From: Luteimicrobium subarcticum
GTDB lineage: Bacteria; Actinomycetota; Actinomycetes; Actinomycetales; Cellulomonadaceae
Direction: 5' to 3'
DNA: 62,312 nt
Assembly: GCF_002798015.1 (NCBI RefSeq)
Contig: NZ_PGTZ01000001.1
Location: 1 to 62,312, forward strand
Both the position numbers and the translations under genes were made by a program. Shown in pieces: positions 43,381 to 54,188 of this stretch; the first letter of the stretch is position 1; the number at the start of each line of letters is the position of its first letter. Under the pieces are notes generated by a model that made no database searches, had not been told where the DNA came from, and saw only the letters and a list, made by a program, of their open reading frames with translations.

Positions 43381-46300
43381 GTCGATGATCTCGCGGACAC
43401 GGGCCGTGGGGTCCTCGACGGCGGCCGCGCGCTCCTCGCCGGCCCGCACGACGTCCTCGCCCGCCACCCGGACGGCGAGGTCCCTGTGCCGCGCGCGACG
43501 CAGCGCCAGGACGTCCTGGCGCGACGCGAGACGGCCGGCGAGGGCCAGCAGCTCCACGCCGTCGGCCACCCGGCCCAGCTCCGGACGCGCCCACAGGGAC
43601 GCGCCGAGCGCCGCCGCGGACGACCCCAGGACGGGACGGTCCACGAACCCGGGCAACGACCGCAGCAGCGCGCGCGTGACGGCGCGCTGCTCGCGGGTCC
43701 AGACCTCGAGCTGCTCGGCGGACGCGACGGGCGTCCGCTCCTCGAGACCGGCCTCGGCGGCGTCGAGCGCGGCCAGCGCGAGCCGCGAGGCCCCCGTCGA
43801 CACCCGGCTCTGCAGCGCGCCGAAGCGCTGCCCCTTCAGCTCGTCGAGGATCTCGGTGAGGGTGCGCAGCGCGGCCTCCAGGTCGCCGCGGCCCGCCGCC
43901 TCGTGCGCGAGGCCCGACGCCCCCACCATGCGGCGCTCCGACGGACCGCCAGGACCCTCGTCCCGGCCGTCGTGCTCGTCGAGCGGGGTCGCCGCCAACC
44001 GGTGCAGCGCGGGGAGGACCTCGGCGCCGCGGCCCGTCGCGACCATCATCGTCGTCTCGAGGTTGTCGAGCTGGAGCAGGAACGCCTCGGCGTCCACCGC
44101 CTCGAAGCCCTCGCGCGCGACCGCGATCCAGCGCAGGGACTCGGCCGGGTCGCCCTCCTCCGCGGCGAGCTCGGCGAGGTGCTGCGCCGCCATGGCCGCA
44201 CCCCACGTCTCCTCGTGCGCCGTCGCGATCGTGTGGGCGCGCCGGGACTGGACGAGCGACTCCGCGAGCCTGCCCTGGTTCTCCGCGAGCTGCGCCGACA
44301 TCAGGTACGCGACCAGCGAGACGTACCAGTCGTCGGACTCCCGCAGGTCCGCGAGGACGACCGGGACGCGCGGCGGGTCGAGCGTCGCGTCGAGGAGCCG
44401 TGCCGTCGCGAGCTGCCCGGGCGTGAGCAGCTCCGGCCGCCGCAGCAGCCGTCGCAGGCGCGCGAACGACCGCATGCCCTCGGCCTGGTCCGTCAGGGCC
44501 GACATGGGCGACCCTGCCGCGGCCAGGACCCAGACGAGGTCGCCCACCTCGTCGTCCGCGGGCTCGCGGCCCACCAGGGCGCGCGCGACCTCGAAACCGA
44601 GCGTGACGGTCTCGCCGAACTGCGACCGGAGCATCCACAGGCGCGCGAGGAACGCGAACACGGGCAGCAGGACGTCGCGGCGCCGGTCCGCGAGCGCCCA
44701 GCGGAGCACCTGCACGAGGTTCTCCTGCTCGACGCGCCCGCGCCGCACCGCGTCGACCTGGGCGGCGCCGACGAGCCTTCCCTGGAGCGTGCGCGCGAGG
44801 TCGCGCGCCCACGCGTGGACCGCGTCGCGGACGGCGTCCTGCTCCCCCGAGCGCTCCAGCTCGAGCGCGGCGAACTCGCGGACGGTCTCGAGCATCCGGT
44901 AGCGGGTCGTGCCCGCGATCCGGTCGTCCACGGCGACGAGCATGGACTGGCTGACGAGGGCGTCGAGCTGGTCGAACGTGGCGAAGCCCGCGTCGGGCCC
45001 GTCGCACGCCGCCGTGACCTGCTCCGCCGTCGCGGCGTCGAACGCCCCCGGCAGCACGCACAGCCGGCGCAGCAGCGCCTGCTCCGCCCCGCCCAGGAGG
45101 TTCCACGACCACGCGATGACGGCGCGCAGCGTCCGGTGCCGCTCGGGTGCCGCCCGGTCCCCCGACGTCAGCAGCGCGAACCGGGACGCGAGGCGACGCT
45201 CGATCTCGACGACCGACATGGACCGCGTGCGCGCCGCCGCGAGCTCGATCGCGAGGGGCAGCCCGTCGAGCCGGTCGCACAGCCGCTCGACGACGTCGGC
45301 CGGGAGGTCGACGTCCGGCCGCGCCGCACGGGCGCGCTGCTCGAACAGGAGCGCCGCCGGACCAGACGCTCCGCCGGCGCCCGTGCCGACAGGTCCCGGG
45401 GTGCTGGCGGACCCGCCGTCCCCCACCGCCCGCCGGCTCGCGAGCGGTGGCAGCGGGAAGACCGCCTCCGCCGTGAGCTCGAGCGGGGCGCGGCTCGTCG
45501 TCAGCACGCGCGCCGACGTCTCGGCCAGCACGTCGGCCGTCCAGCGGGCCGCGCCGTCGAGCACGTGCTCGCAGTTGTCGAGCACGAGGAGCGTCGCGGG
45601 GGTGCGCAGGCGGTCGAGGATCCGGGACCGCAGGTCGGTCCGCCCGAGCTGGTCACCCAGGCGCGTCGAGCCCTGGCCGTCGCCCACGCCGAGCCGCGTC
45701 GCGAGCGCCAGCTCGACGTCGTCGTCCGTGCGGACGCTCGCGAGCTCGACCACCACGACGGGCGCGCCGGCGTCGGCCGCCCGGTGCGCGACCTCCTGCG
45801 CGACGCGCGTCTTGCCGAGACCGCCCGGTCCCAGGACCGTGACGAGACGGGACGTCCGCAGCGCCACCTCGATGGCCGCGACGTCCGCGTCGCGCCCGAC
45901 GAGCGCGTTCGGCGGGGTCCGCAGGCCCAGGACGAGCACGCTGCGGCGCGGAGCCGCGTCCTCCGGCGTGCCCGGGCCGGCCGAGGTCACGGCCACGGTC
46001 GGCGGTGCGATCGCCGGCGCGGTCGGGTGGGCGGCCCGCGCGGCGGCGGCCGGCACCTCGCCGCGCAGCACGTGCTCGTGCAGCCGGACCACGTCCGCGG
46101 ACGGGTCCGCGCCCAGCTCGTCGGCGAGAGCCTCGCGCAGGGTCGCGAACGCGCGCAGGGCGTCGGCCTGCCGGCCCGACCGGGCCGCGGCCGTCATGAA
46201 GGCGAGGCACGCCGCCTCGTCGGCGGGGCGGTGGGCGAGGCGGTCGCCCGCGACGGCGAGGACCCCCTCGTCGTCCCCCGCGGACACGAGCGCGTCGAGC

Positions 46301-46866
46301 CGCACGTCCTGCAGCGTCGAACGCACGCGCCCGGCCTCCGCGCCGAGCGACTCGGCGAGCGGTGAGCCGGGGGCGAGGTCGGCGCCGGGCTCGCCGCGCC
46401 ACAGCGCGAGGGCGTCGTCCACCGCGGCCAGCGCGGCGTCGGGGCGGCCTGCCGCCAGCGCCGACGCCGCCTCGCGCGCGGCGGCCCGCGCCCGCGTCAG
46501 GTCGCTCGAGCCGACGAACGCGTAGCCCGACGGCGACGATGCGAGGAGGCCCTCGGCGCCGATGCGTCGGGTGCGCGAGACGACGGTCTGCAGCGCCGCC
46601 CGCGGGTCGGCGAGGTCGCCCTGCTCGCCGCGGTCCCACCAGAGGTCGTCGAGCAGGTGCGCGGACGACACCGGACGTCCCGCGGCGAGCGCGAGGGCGA
46701 CGAGCAGGGCCCGCGACCGAGGCCCGGCCGGGGCGACCATGCCGCCCGGACCGCGGAGCAGCACGGGCCCGAGCACCGCGAGGTCGGGCGCGCCGACGGG
46801 CGGCGCGGGCGTGTCGTCGGATCCGGTGGGCCGTCCGGACGGCGCGGGCGAGGAGGACGACGGCAC
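43357..46866 (-). CDS. SARP/AfsR-type regulator with BTAD, NB-ARC and TPR-like regions
   Basis: This 1,169-aa protein has an N-terminal DNA-binding domain (LGPVLLRGPGG ... LLVALALAAGRPVSSAHLLDDL), a bacterial transcriptional activation domain (to about residue 265), an NB-ARC ATPase with Walker A GPGGLGKTR near residue 345 and VLDNCEHV, and a long helical C-terminus probably made of TPR-like repeats. Such proteins switch on secondary metabolism or stress genes in response to a bound ligand or partner. The GTG start at 46866 is 7 bases after a TAGGGT. Its targets are unknown; the DrrAB-like pump is the nearest candidate. Confidence 0.9.
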   Translation of the reverse strand: MPSSSSPAPSGRPTGSDDTPAPPVGAPDLAVLGPVLLRGPGGMVAPAGPRSRALLVALALAAGRPVSSAHLLDDLWWDRGEQGDLADPRAALQTVVSRTRRIGAEGLLASSPSGYAFVGSSDLTRARAAAREAASALAAGRPDAALAAVDDALALWRGEPGADLAPGSPLAESLGAEAGRVRSTLQDVRLDALVSAGDDEGVLAVAGDRLAHRPADEAACLAFMTAAARSGRQADALRAFATLREALADELGADPSADVVRLHEHVLRGEVPAAAARAAHPTAPAIAPPTVAVTSAGPGTPEDAAPRRSVLVLGLRTPPNALVGRDADVAAIEVALRTSRLVTVLGPGGLGKTRVAQEVAHRAADAGAPVVVVELASVRTDDDVELALATRLGVGDGQGSTRLGDQLGRTDLRSRILDRLRTPATLLVLDNCEHVLDGAARWTADVLAETSARVLTTSRAPLELTAEAVFPLPPLASRRAVGDGGSASTPGPVGTGAGGASGPAALLFEQRARAARPDVDLPADVVERLCDRLDGLPLAIELAAARTRSMSVVEIERRLASRFALLTSGDRAAPERHRTLRAVIAWSWNLLGGAEQALLRRLCVLPGAFDAATAEQVTAACDGPDAGFATFDQLDALVSQSMLVAVDDRIAGTTRYRMLETVREFAALELERSGEQDAVRDAVHAWARDLARTLQGRLVGAAQVDAVRRGRVEQENLVQVLRWALADRRRDVLLPVFAFLARLWMLRSQFGETVTLGFEVARALVGREPADDEVGDLVWVLAAAGSPMSALTDQAEGMRSFARLRRLLRRPELLTPGQLATARLLDATLDPPRVPVVLADLRESDDWYVSLVAYLMSAQLAENQGRLAESLVQSRRAHTIATAHEETWGAAMAAQHLAELAAEEGDPAESLRWIAVAREGFEAVDAEAFLLQLDNLETTMMVATGRGAEVLPALHRLAATPLDEHDGRDEGPGGPSERRMVGASGLAHEAAGRGDLEAALRTLTEILDELKGQRFGALQSRVSTGASRLALAALDAAEAGLEERTPVASAEQLEVWTREQRAVTRALLRSLPGFVDRPVLGSSAAALGASLWARPELGRVADGVELLALAGRLASRQDVLALRRARHRDLAVRVAGEDVVRAGEERAAAVEDPTARVREIIDDGPWRRV

Positions 46867-46873
46867 GACCACA

Positions 46874-46879
46874 ACCCTA
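46874..46879 (-). promoter_or_regulatory. Leaderless -10 element of the SARP-type gene
   Basis: Minus-strand TAGGGT ends 7 bases before the GTG at 46866. It decides the start among several in-frame GTG codons. Confidence 0.55.
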
Positions 46880-46927
46880 GTCGTCTGGACCGTCACCCGC
46901 CGTGACCGGACGCTGCGCCGTGGCCGG

Positions 46928-47625
46928 TCAGGCGGTCGCGAGGTCGCCGTCGGCCGCCCGGTCGAGCAACGGGGCACGGCGCCGCTCGGGCCACGCCACG
47001 TCGGCGGGACGCAGCGACGCCCAGCCGCCCGCGCGGGACGCGTGCGCGGCCAGCACGCCGACGACCGCCGACGGGTTGTGCACCGCACCCGACAGCACGG
47101 CGGCCACCGCGTCGTCGAGCGGCACCCAGCGCACCTCGATGTCGCGCTCCTCGTCGTGGCGCTCGAACCGCTCGTCGTCCGGGACGGGCGACAGGTCGCG
47201 CGCCACGAACACCCGCAGGGCCTCGGTCGAGCCGCCCGGCGTCGTGTAGTAGTCCGTGAGGACCGCCCACGAGGCGGCCCGCAGGTCCGCCTCCTCGGCG
47301 AGCTCGCGGGCCGCCGTGAGCTCTGCGGGCTCCCCGTCCACGTCGAGCAGACCGGCGGGCACCTCCCACAGCTCGCGCCCCACCGGGTGGCGGTACTGAC
47401 GCAGCAGCAGCACGCGGTCGTCCGGGTCGAGGGCGACGACGGCGACCGCACCGGGGTGGTCGATCACCTCGCGCGTCACGGTGGAGTGGCCGAGGTCGAC
47501 GCGGTCCGTCACCACGTCCCACACCCGGCCCCGGTGCACGGCCTCGCGGCCCAGCACGGGCCGCGGCGCGACCACGTCCTGGACCGCGGTGCCGGGGACC
47601 GCGGGGTCCTGCCCGCGCTGGTCGC

Positions 47626-47629
<4 letters not shown>
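46928..47629 (-). CDS. NUDIX hydrolase (ADP-ribose pyrophosphatase-like)
   Basis: This 233-aa protein has an N-terminal strand domain and a NUDIX box starting GLLDVDGEP and continuing [11 protein letters not shown]. The substrate-side sequence [15 protein letters not shown] is typical of ADP-ribose pyrophosphatases. It corresponds in position to M. tuberculosis Rv1700, an ADP-ribose hydrolase, just downstream of pyrG. The GTG start overlaps the pyrG stop (GTGA). Confidence 0.9.
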
Positions 47630-49386
<1,757 letters not shown>

Positions 49387-49394
49387 GGAACTCC

Positions 49395-49400
49395 ATCCTA
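49395..49400 (-). promoter_or_regulatory. Possible leaderless -10 element of pyrG
   Basis: Minus-strand TAGGAT lies 8 bases before the pyrG GTG. A GGAG in that gap could instead act as a ribosome-binding site, so this case is ambiguous. Confidence 0.4.
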
Positions 49401-49451
49401 ACAGGCGCGGGCGGTGGCTGGTGCGGTGGCGGGTGCGCCGGCTGCCGTCGG

Positions 49452-50558
49452 TCAGGCGTGGCTCCCACGGTAGACCGCGTCGAGCTGGTCGGCGAGGTCC
49501 GCGCGCCGGGGCAGCGCGGCGGCGCGGCGCAGCGAGGCGGCGGCCCGCGCCGCCCGCTCGTCCGGGTCCGCGAGGAGCGTGCCGACGGCCGCCGCGAGCG
49601 CCTCGGCGCAGGTGCCGGGAGGGCCCGTCGGCACGAGCACGGCGGCGTCGCCCGTCACGGCCGCGGTGCCGCCCACGTCCGTCGCGACGACGGCGGCACC
49701 CGCACCCAGCGCCTCCTGGAGCCAGAGCGGCTGTCCCTCCCACCGCGCGGTCGAGACCACGACGTCGGCCGCCGCGAGCAGGTCGGGCACGTCGTCACGC
49801 GCCCCGAGCAGACGCACGGGCAGGTCGCGCGCGGTCACCTGTGCCGCCAGGTCGGCGCGCAGGGGCCCGTCGCCCGCGACGGCCCACACGAGCGGCATCG
49901 CGCACCGGGAGGCGGCGTCGAGCAGCACGTCGAGCCCCTTCTGCGGCGCGAGCCGCGCCACCGTCACCACGAGGCCCTGGTCGGCCCGCACGCCGAGCGC
50001 GTCCCGGACCTGCGCGGCCGACCGTCCCGGTCGCTCCCCCACGGCCGGGGCCGGGACGAGCGCGAGCGCGACGTCACGGGCGCCCCGGACGCGGGCGAGG
50101 TCCACCAGGTCCGGGCTGACCCCCAGCACGACGTCCGCACCCCGTGCGACGACGCGTTCCAGCACCGCGGACACGGTCCGCACGCCGCGCCCCCCGACGG
50201 GCAGGTTGTGCAGCGTCACGACGACACGGGGCCGCCGCGCGCGCAGGCCCACCGCGCCGAGGACGCTGAGCGCACCCGCCCGCAGGCCGTGCGCGTGCAC
50301 CACGTCGGCGTCCCGGGCCAGGGCGCGCAGGCGGCGCAACGCCCCGACGTCGGAGCCCCGCGGGCGGTCCGCGATCTCGACGTCCACGACGTCCAGCGCC
50401 GCCCCCGCCGCCCCCGCCGCGGCGCGGACCGTCGGCGCGACCGACGCCGGCCCGGCGACCCGGACGCTCGTCCCGCGCTCCACGAGCACGTCCGCGACCT
50501 GACCGACGTGCCGTGCGACGCCGCCCGCGCTCGACCCGAGCACCTGCACGACCCTCAT
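49452..50558 (-). CDS. GT4-family glycosyltransferase
   Basis: This 368-aa enzyme starts [20 protein letters not shown] and has the GT-B fold of family 4, with [27 protein letters not shown] and the donor site [24 protein letters not shown] (given as [14 protein letters not shown]). It transfers a sugar from a nucleotide donor to an unknown acceptor, probably at the inner face of the membrane. It overlaps murJ (ATGA) and belongs to a three-gene envelope unit inserted between mctB and pyrG. Confidence 0.9.
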   Translation of the reverse strand: MRVVQVLGSSAGGVARHVGQVADVLVERGTSVRVAGPASVAPTVRAAAGAAGAALDVVDVEIADRPRGSDVGALRRLRALARDADVVHAHGLRAGALSVLGAVGLRARRPRVVVTLHNLPVGGRGVRTVSAVLERVVARGADVVLGVSPDLVDLARVRGARDVALALVPAPAVGERPGRSAAQVRDALGVRADQGLVVTVARLAPQKGLDVLLDAASRCAMPLVWAVAGDGPLRADLAAQVTARDLPVRLLGARDDVPDLLAAADVVVSTARWEGQPLWLQEALGAGAAVVATDVGGTAAVTGDAAVLVPTGPPGTCAEALAAAVGTLLADPDERAARAAASLRRAAALPRRADLADQLDAVYRGSHA

Positions 50559-52255
50559 CGGACCTCCCCGCCCTGCGCGGCGGAGTCGTCGGGCTCGTCG
50601 GACGCGCCACGCGCCGACGACCGCCGCAGGCCGCCGAGCCCGCTGACGGTCCCCCGGTCTCCCACGAGGACGGCCGCGCCGACGACCGCCGCAGCCAGCA
50701 GCGCGCCGAGCGCCCCGACCGCGAGCGCCACGGGCCACCCCGGGTGCGCGGGCAGCAGGGCGTCGACGACGAGCAGCCCGAGCCCCGCCCCGACGACGGC
50801 GCCGCACCCGAGCACGAGCACGGTGCGGCCGGTGCCGCGCAGCGCGCCGGCCGGTGCGCTGCGGCGGACGGCGCGCAGCAGGAGGAGGCCCGCGACGGCC
50901 ATGCCCAGGGAGCTCGCCGCGGCGACGCCCTCGAGCGTCGCCGCGGGGTCGGCCGCGTGCCGCACGAGCAGCGGGGGCAGCACGAGGGACGCGACGGCCG
51001 CGGTCCCCCAGCCCAGCACCGTGGCGCGGACCGCCGCCCGACCTTCGTCGAGCGTGTACAGGACCCGGGAGAGCTGGAAGATCAGCGCGTACCCGACGAG
51101 CCCCGGCGCGAGCCAGGCGACCGTGCCGGCCATGCCCGCGACGCTGCCCTTGGCGATCCGGACGAACACCGCCTCGACGGCCGGCGCGAGGGCCACGAGG
51201 GCCGCGGCGCCGACGACGCTCACGGCGAGGACCGCGCGCGTCGTTCCGCCGACGAGCCGCGCGAAGCCGGCGTGGTCGCCCGACGACGCCCGCTCCGCGA
51301 TCCGCGGGAAGGCGCTCGTGGCGAGCGGCACGGCGAGCACCGCGTACGGCAGCAGGTAGACGGCCTGCGCGAGCTGGTAGACCGTCCAGGTGCCGTTGCC
51401 GCCCCAGTGCTGCGTCGACCAGAGCGCCGCGAGCGTGGCGACCTGCTGACCGACGACCGCGCCGACCCCCGCGAGCGCGAGGCGGCGTGCCCGGGCCGCC
51501 TGCCCGGCGGGGAACGAGAACGTCGGGCGCAGGCGCACGCCCGCGCGCCGTACGGGGATCAGCAACGGCAGGCACATGGCCGCGACCCCGGCGGTGGTGC
51601 CCCACGCGAGCCAGGCGAGGGCGGCATCCGACGTCCCGGCGACGTCCGCGGGGTCGGCGGTCAGGCGCCCGAACGCCAGGTAGGCGACGACCACGACGAG
51701 GCTCGACAGGATCGGCGCCGCGGCGGGCCAGAAGAAGCGCCGGTGCGCCTGCAGGACGCCGGACAGCACGACCCCGACCCCGTAGAGCGGGACCTGCACG
51801 GCGAACACGCGCACGAAGTACGTGGCGACGTCGGCCGTCGCGTCGTCGTGGATGCCCAGGACACCCGACACGATGGGCGGGGCGAGCACGAGCAGCAGCA
51901 CCCCGAGGGGCACGAGCACGGCGACCGCCCAGGAGAGGAGCGCGGACGCCGACCGGTCGACGTCGAGACGCAGTCGTCGCGCTACCGGACCGGCGAGCAG
52001 CGGCACGACGACGCCGGCGAGCGCCCCGCCCGCCGCGACCTCGTACAGGATGTTCGGCAGCGCGTTCGCCGCCGCGTACGCGCCGCCCACGCCCTCGGTG
52101 CCCACCTGGTGCACCTGGACGACCTGGCGCGCGAACCCGAGCAGGCGGCTGACGATCGTGACGGCCGTGATGAGGAGGGCTGCGCCCGCGAGCGTCTGGC
52201 TCGCCGCGCGACGGGCGCCGGCGCGCTCGCGGGGCGCCGGTCCCGGCCGGCTCAT
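50555..52255 (-). CDS. murJ: MurJ/MviN-type lipid flippase
   Basis: This 566-aa protein has about 14 membrane helices, with VSRLLGFARQVV at the first helix, YAAANALPNILYEVAAGGAL and AHRRFFWPAAAPILSS, all MurJ-like. The family flips lipid-linked precursors such as lipid II. Actinobacteria usually carry another MurJ near the replication origin, so this may be a paralogue with a different substrate, which fits its neighbours (GT4 enzyme and MraY-like protein). It lacks the long cytoplasmic pseudokinase tail of the mycobacterial protein. Confidence 0.88.
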   Translation of the reverse strand: MSRPGPAPRERAGARRAASQTLAGAALLITAVTIVSRLLGFARQVVQVHQVGTEGVGGAYAAANALPNILYEVAAGGALAGVVVPLLAGPVARRLRLDVDRSASALLSWAVAVLVPLGVLLLVLAPPIVSGVLGIHDDATADVATYFVRVFAVQVPLYGVGVVLSGVLQAHRRFFWPAAAPILSSLVVVVAYLAFGRLTADPADVAGTSDAALAWLAWGTTAGVAAMCLPLLIPVRRAGVRLRPTFSFPAGQAARARRLALAGVGAVVGQQVATLAALWSTQHWGGNGTWTVYQLAQAVYLLPYAVLAVPLATSAFPRIAERASSGDHAGFARLVGGTTRAVLAVSVVGAAALVALAPAVEAVFVRIAKGSVAGMAGTVAWLAPGLVGYALIFQLSRVLYTLDEGRAAVRATVLGWGTAAVASLVLPPLLVRHAADPAATLEGVAAASSLGMAVAGLLLLRAVRRSAPAGALRGTGRTVLVLGCGAVVGAGLGLLVVDALLPAHPGWPVALAVGALGALLAAAVVGAAVLVGDRGTVSGLGGLRRSSARGASDEPDDSAAQGGEVR

Positions 52256-53115
52256 GCCCGGCGTCCCCAGCGGTCGACGGCACGCAGCGCCGGGGTGCGG
52301 TCGATGACGGCGGAGAAGCTCACCCGCTCGGACGCCAGCGTCGCGGCCACCACGCCGGCGAGCAGCGCCAGCCGTGCGGGGCGGGGCAGCGCGAGCGCCG
52401 CCTGGGTGCCCACGAGCGCGCCGAGGGCGTTCGCTCCCCCGTCTCCGAGCATGTCACGCTCGCCGAGGTCGGCAGGGGCCGCCGCGGCCGCCGCCCCGCC
52501 GGCGACGCCCGTCAGGGCGCCGGCGCCGGTCACGCCCTGCGCGGCCGGGGTGAGCGCACCGCCCAGGCCGGCGAGCGCCGAGAGGACGACGGACGCCTTG
52601 AGCGCCCGTCCGGGACGCAGGTCGAGGAGGTTCACGAGGTTCGCGGTGCCCGCGACGAGCGCCGTGTCGACGACCACGTCGACGGCGCGGCCGGCCGCCG
52701 AGCGCGACCGGGGCGGGGCGACGCACGCCGCGACGAACGCCGAGGCGCCGATGCCGAGCACCTTGAGACCGCCGGTCGTGAGCCGTCCCTCCCGGAGCGC
52801 GCCGAGGTGCCCGCGCAGGCCCTTGGTGCGGGTCGTGGTGTCCTCGGCGAGGTCGTCGACGACACCGAGAGCGCCGGCGCCCGCGGTCGCGAGAGCCACG
52901 GCGGCACCGGCGCGACCGGGCGCCGCGACCAGCGCGCCGGCCGCGAGCCCGAGCGTGACGGCCGGACCCTCGAGCATGCTCACCGGCTCGCCGCGGTGGT
53001 TCGTCCGCGACCAGCGCGCACCGCCCGGCACGTCCGCGCGCGCCGCGAGCGACCGCGCCGCCCAGGTCGCCACCGCGGCGACCCCCGCACCCGCGAGACC
53101 GCGCCGCGCGCTCAC
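52252..53115 (-). CDS. MraY/WecA-like membrane protein
   Basis: This 287-aa protein has about seven hydrophobic segments and degenerate motifs of the polyprenyl-phosphate sugar-1-phosphate transferases: NHRGEPVSMLEG (39-50), VVDD (D87-D88), NLVNLLD (N159, N162, D165) and GDGGANALG (D225). The catalytic aspartates survive, but the usual NxxNxxDG glycine is replaced. It is shorter than MraY (about 320-360 aa). It may transfer a sugar phosphate to a lipid carrier; activity is inference. It overlaps both neighbours by 4 bases. Confidence 0.85.
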   Translation of the reverse strand: MSARRGLAGAGVAAVATWAARSLAARADVPGGARWSRTNHRGEPVSMLEGPAVTLGLAAGALVAAPGRAGAAVALATAGAGALGVVDDLAEDTTTRTKGLRGHLGALREGRLTTGGLKVLGIGASAFVAACVAPPRSRSAAGRAVDVVVDTALVAGTANLVNLLDLRPGRALKASVVLSALAGLGGALTPAAQGVTGAGALTGVAGGAAAAAAPADLGERDMLGDGGANALGALVGTQAALALPRPARLALLAGVVAATLASERVSFSAVIDRTPALRAVDRWGRRA

Positions 53116-54107
53116 TTGCCCGTCCCGGAGGGCGAGCTGTCGCGCGCCGGCGGCAGGGCCGGCACGGCCGCGGTCGCGCCGTCGTCGAACCCGTAGTGGC
53201 CCACGCTCCCGGCTGCCTGGTCGGCGAGCGCGAGCGCGACGCTGACCTGCCCGGACAGGGTGTCCGCACCGCTCACCGTGCTCACGACGACCTGCAGGTC
53301 GCCGTCGTCGCGGACCGCGGCCACCACGCCCGTCGGGTCGTCGGCCGGGCCGGCCACCACGGTGTCCGGCACCGCGGCGTGGGCCGCCGTGACGATCTCC
53401 AGCTCGCGGTCGCTCGTGTACGCCTGGGACTCGTCGGCGCCGGGGGTCGCGTCCGACGACTGCCCCTCCGGCGACCCGTCGAGGACGACGATCGCGTCCG
53501 CCGCGACGGTGGGCGTCCGTTCCACGTCGACGAGACCCGCGGACCGCAGCACCCCGAGCGTCGTGCGGGCCTGGTCGGACAGCGCGCCCCCGTCACCCGC
53601 GGGGTCGGCCGTCGAGACGGCGAGCGCGAGCGCCTGAGCCGCCTGCTGCGCGGACGTCCTGCCGGTGTCGATCGCGAGCCCCTCGGCCGCGAGCTCGGGC
53701 GCCGTCTCGTCGAGCGTCGTCGCGCCCGACGGGTCGGTCCACGTGCTCGTGACCTGGATGCGTCCACGCACCACGGCACCCGCCGTGCTGAGCTGCGTGG
53801 AGAGCGCCTTGAACTCGTCGTCCAGCCCGCTGCCGAGCTCGACGACCGTCACGTCCGCGCCGTCGAGCGTCCCGGAGAGCACCGCGGGCGCGAGCGCACC
53901 CACGACCGTCTCGCCGCGCTCCGACGCCGCCTGCTCCTGCTGCAGCTGCGCGCGCAGGTCCTCCTTCTCGGCCCGCAGGGCGGAGACCTGACCGCTGAGC
54001 TGGTCGCCGATGGACTCCTTGAGCGGGCCGGCGCCCAGGATGATGCCCACCGCGAGGGCGAGGAACACCGAGATCAGCGAGACGATGTGATAGCGGAAGT
54101 TGATCAC
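53112..54107 (-). CDS. mctB: MctB/SteB family envelope protein
   Basis: This 331-aa protein has one N-terminal membrane helix (SLISVFLALAVGIILGAGPL), then a coiled coil and a large extracytoplasmic domain. The M. tuberculosis homologue Rv1698 was described as a copper-related channel protein; the corynebacterial homologue (SteB) works with SteA in cell separation. The protein contains no copper-ligand pattern I can recognise, so the cell-separation role seems the better guess. It sits downstream of steA. Confidence 0.9.
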   Translation of the reverse strand: MINFRYHIVSLISVFLALAVGIILGAGPLKESIGDQLSGQVSALRAEKEDLRAQLQQEQAASERGETVVGALAPAVLSGTLDGADVTVVELGSGLDDEFKALSTQLSTAGAVVRGRIQVTSTWTDPSGATTLDETAPELAAEGLAIDTGRTSAQQAAQALALAVSTADPAGDGGALSDQARTTLGVLRSAGLVDVERTPTVAADAIVVLDGSPEGQSSDATPGADESQAYTSDRELEIVTAAHAAVPDTVVAGPADDPTGVVAAVRDDGDLQVVVSTVSGADTLSGQVSVALALADQAAGSVGHYGFDDGATAAVPALPPARDSSPSGTGK

Positions 54108-54188
54108 TGACAGCCTTCAGGACGGGGTCGTGGCGAGCTCGTGGCTCGCCGGTTCAGGGGTACCGGACGGGCAGCGGTCGTGGGCGGC

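Noticed and set aside
43486-46365. A ~960-codon plus-strand open frame opposite the SARP-type gene
   Set aside because: Antisense shadow with low-complexity R/E/H-rich translation; the minus strand carries clear regulator domains.
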